Shown: positions 7,326 to 8,698 of the stretch, piece after piece | How positions within the stretch are numbered: position 1 is the first letter of the stretch | Layout: every line of letters starts with the position of its first letter | DNA from: Methylobacteriaceae bacterium | GTDB taxonomy: Bacteria > Pseudomonadota > Alphaproteobacteria > Rhizobiales > Beijerinckiaceae | Assembly: GCA_031272615.1 (NCBI GenBank) | Contig: JAISTL010000053.1 | Location: 1-8,698 of the forward strand | Length of the DNA stretch: 8,698 bases | Direction of reading: 5' to 3' | Notes under the pieces: generated by a model | Told to the model about the DNA's origin: nothing | The model's input: only the letters and a program-made list of their open reading frames with translations | The model's database searches: none | Made by a program: the position numbers and the translations under genes

Positions 7326-7934
7326 ATGTTCGGATTGCCGAAAACCACAGAACTCGCCCGCGCCCTTCCCAAGAAGGCCATCTTCGACAAATTCAAGCCA
7401 TGCGCCGCCGACAGACAGCGGTTTGACGCCGATATCCAGCACCTGACCATCGTCGGCGAGGTGTCGACCGCCACCACGGGCATTGCCGCGGGCGACTCGG
7501 GGAAAGCGTTTTACGTGGTGCTTGTCAGTTTGCGCGACGCCGAATGTGACGCAAAAAACCTTGCGCTGCTCTCCAGACTGACAGGCCAGAACATGCTGTT
7601 TGTGCTTGAACACCACGGCATGGTGCGGCTTGCGGCGTTTCGCGCCGGAAAGGTGCTGGAATCCGCCGACAAGCCGCTGACCGAGTGGCGTCTCTCACTC
7701 ACCGGGCTGAACCTGGACACCGTGTGGGAGAACATCATCGCCGAAATCGGCAGCGTGACGGTTGCTGAGGGCCGCACCCTCGACCAGCAGATCCTCGCCG
7801 ACGATGAGCGCGCCAAACTGCTCAAGCGCGTGGAGGAACTCGAAGCCCGGGCGCGAAAGGAAAAGCAGCCGTATCGCAAATTAGAGCTTGCCGAGGAAGC
7901 GCAGCAGCTGAAATATCAACTGAAGGACTCCTGA
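7326..7934 (+). CDS. DUF4391 family protein
   Basis: This 202-residue protein matches the pattern I remember for DUF4391: an opening MFGLPKTTEL, then LPKKAIFDKF, a DADIQHLTIVGEVS segment, a hydrophobic strand FYVVLVSL, and GLNLDTVWENII. No catalytic motif is evident; there is no signal peptide or membrane helix, so it is probably cytoplasmic. The last ~45 residues (from about 158) are highly charged with leucine spacing suggestive of a coiled coil, a plausible surface for binding a partner such as the helicase or Mod. Family members commonly lie beside type III methyltransferase and helicase genes, which is the context here. Its biochemical role is unknown to me. The gene is 4 bases after the helicase and 59 bases before mod. 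Its sampled GC (67% over 7621-7680) is higher than that of both neighbours. Confidence 0.8.
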   Translation: MFGLPKTTELARALPKKAIFDKFKPCAADRQRFDADIQHLTIVGEVSTATTGIAAGDSGKAFYVVLVSLRDAECDAKNLALLSRLTGQNMLFVLEHHGMVRLAAFRAGKVLESADKPLTEWRLSLTGLNLDTVWENIIAEIGSVTVAEGRTLDQQILADDERAKLLKRVEELEARARKEKQPYRKLELAEEAQQLKYQLKDS

Positions 7935-7980
7935 AGGCGAGCGCCGGATGGAAAATTGTTTATAAGAAGAGCGGAAAAAA

Positions 7981-7984
7981 GAGG
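7981..7984 (+). promoter_or_regulatory. Ribosome binding site of the mod gene
   Basis: GAGG at 7981-7984, preceded by an A-run (7975-7980), lies 9 bases before ATG 7994. It supports this start over the next in-frame ATG at 8009. The 59-base gap before mod is A-rich and may allow independent translation. Confidence 0.55.
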
Positions 7985-7993
7985 AACAGGCAG

Positions 7994-8698
7994 ATGGACA
8001 AACTGAAAATGCAGACCGCCAACCTTGCCGACGGCAACTTTGAAGCTCTGGCGAAGATGTTCCCCAACGCTGTTACGGAAACGAAGGATGAGAACGGCGT
8101 GGTTGTCCGCGCCATCGACGCCGATGTTCTCGCACAGGAAATCAATACGTGCGTCGTCAGCTGCAAAGAGGAACGCTATCAGTTCACTTGGCCCGACAAG
8201 AAGAAAGCCATCCGGCTCGCCAACGCGCCAATTGCCGCGACGCTGCGTCCGTGCCGCGAGGACAGCGTCGACTTCAATACGACGGAAAACCTCTACATCG
8301 AGGGTGATAACCTCGACGTCTTGAAGCTTTTACGCGAGACATACCTGAACCGCGTGAAGATGATATACATCGACCCGCCGTATAACACGGGCAACGATTT
8401 TGTTTACCCTGACGATTTTTCGGAGGAAACCACTGGCTTCCTTGTTCGTGATAAGCAATACGACGAGCAAGGCAACCGCCTTGTCCTTAATCCTGACAGC
8501 AACGGACGGTTTCACACCGACTGGCTGAATATGATATACCCGCGCCTGCGGATTGCAAAGGATTTGTTGCGGGAAGACGGTGTGATATTTATCAGTATTG
8601 CCGACAATAATGACAATAGTGAAGCACACAATCTTCGCAAATGTCTTGACGAAATCTTCGGCTCACAGAACTTTCTCTGTCAAGCTATATGGGATTTG
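7994..8698 (+). CDS. mod: Type III restriction-modification Mod subunit, site-specific DNA methyltransferase (3' partial)
   Basis: The first 235 codons of a DNA N6-adenine methyltransferase, open to the window edge. The start region (MDKLKM...), ERYQFTWPDKKKA (60-72), TLRPCREDSVDF (83-94), NLYIEGDNLDVLKLL (99-113) and YIDPPYNTGNDF (125-136) are classic type III Mod features. The catalytic DPPY is at 127-130 (bases 8372-8383). Because DPPY comes this early, the enzyme should be beta-class, with target recognition domain and FxGxG SAM-binding motif downstream, outside the window. HTDWLNMIYPRL follows as expected. One oddity: where I recall SIDDNE then VHNLRK, this has SIADNNDNSEAHNLRK (201-216), with D replaced by A and about four extra residues. 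Mod methylates one strand of an asymmetric site and forms the recognition part of the Mod-Res complex; a res gene is expected next. GC drops to 35% near the edge (8581-8640). Confidence 0.93.
   Translation, partial: MDKLKMQTANLADGNFEALAKMFPNAVTETKDENGVVVRAIDADVLAQEINTCVVSCKEERYQFTWPDKKKAIRLANAPIAATLRPCREDSVDFNTTENLYIEGDNLDVLKLLRETYLNRVKMIYIDPPYNTGNDFVYPDDFSEETTGFLVRDKQYDEQGNRLVLNPDSNGRFHTDWLNMIYPRLRIAKDLLREDGVIFISIADNNDNSEAHNLRKCLDEIFGSQNFLCQAIWDL

Noticed and set aside
7955..7966. TTGTTTATAAG stretch before mod as a separate promoter
   Set aside because: TATAAG could be a -10, but no -35-like hexamer lies about 17 bases upstream; the AT-richness may simply aid translation initiation.
4103..8698. 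DISARM or BREX system
   Set aside because: An SNF2 helicase beside a methyltransferase recalls class 1 DISARM, but the methyltransferase is a type III Mod, and no DUF1998 or MIT-domain helicase, BrxC/PglZ or PglX is visible in the window. Genes beyond 8698 could change this.

Overview
The window looks like a chromosomal segment of a GC-rich member of the Pseudomonadota. The evidence is a dipeptide transporter operon in the order dppA-dppB-dppC-dppD-dppF, with an Escherichia coli-like DppA tail, followed by a DNA-modification gene cluster. I cannot fix the genus. There are no RNA genes, insertion sequences or CRISPR repeats that I can see. No gene-free stretch exceeds about 130 bases.

Positions 1-3973 hold the transporter operon, all on the + strand: the last ~92 codons of dppA (periplasmic dipeptide-binding protein), a strong GC-rich hairpin, dppB and dppC (inner-membrane permeases), then dppD and dppF (cytoplasmic ATPases). 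The genes are tightly packed; dppD and dppF overlap in an ATGA. Together they would import di- and tripeptides: DppA delivers the ligand, DppB/DppC form the channel, and DppD/DppF hydrolyse ATP. Both ATPases end right after the ABC core and lack the Cys-containing C-terminal extension of their E. coli relatives.

Positions 3974-4102 form the junction. They hold a candidate sigma-70 promoter and a tandem 8-bp repeat, and appear to separate housekeeping DNA from an accessory operon.

Positions 4103-8698 hold the accessory operon, again all + strand. It contains a 1072-residue SNF2-type helicase/translocase with a PLD-like N-terminal region in which I see no HKD catalytic motif, a 202-residue DUF4391-family protein 4 bases downstream, and the first 235 codons of a type III restriction-modification Mod subunit (beta-class adenine methyltransferase with DPPY), which runs off the window. 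The expected continuation is the rest of mod and probably a type III res gene. I read this as a type III restriction-modification (or DNA-modification-based defence) locus carrying two extra subunits whose roles are not established. Hand-counted GC falls from 73% in dppF (3601-3660) through 47% in the helicase (5521-5580) to 35% in mod (8581-8640), although DUF4391 reaches 67% (7621-7680). This fits a horizontally acquired, mosaic module.
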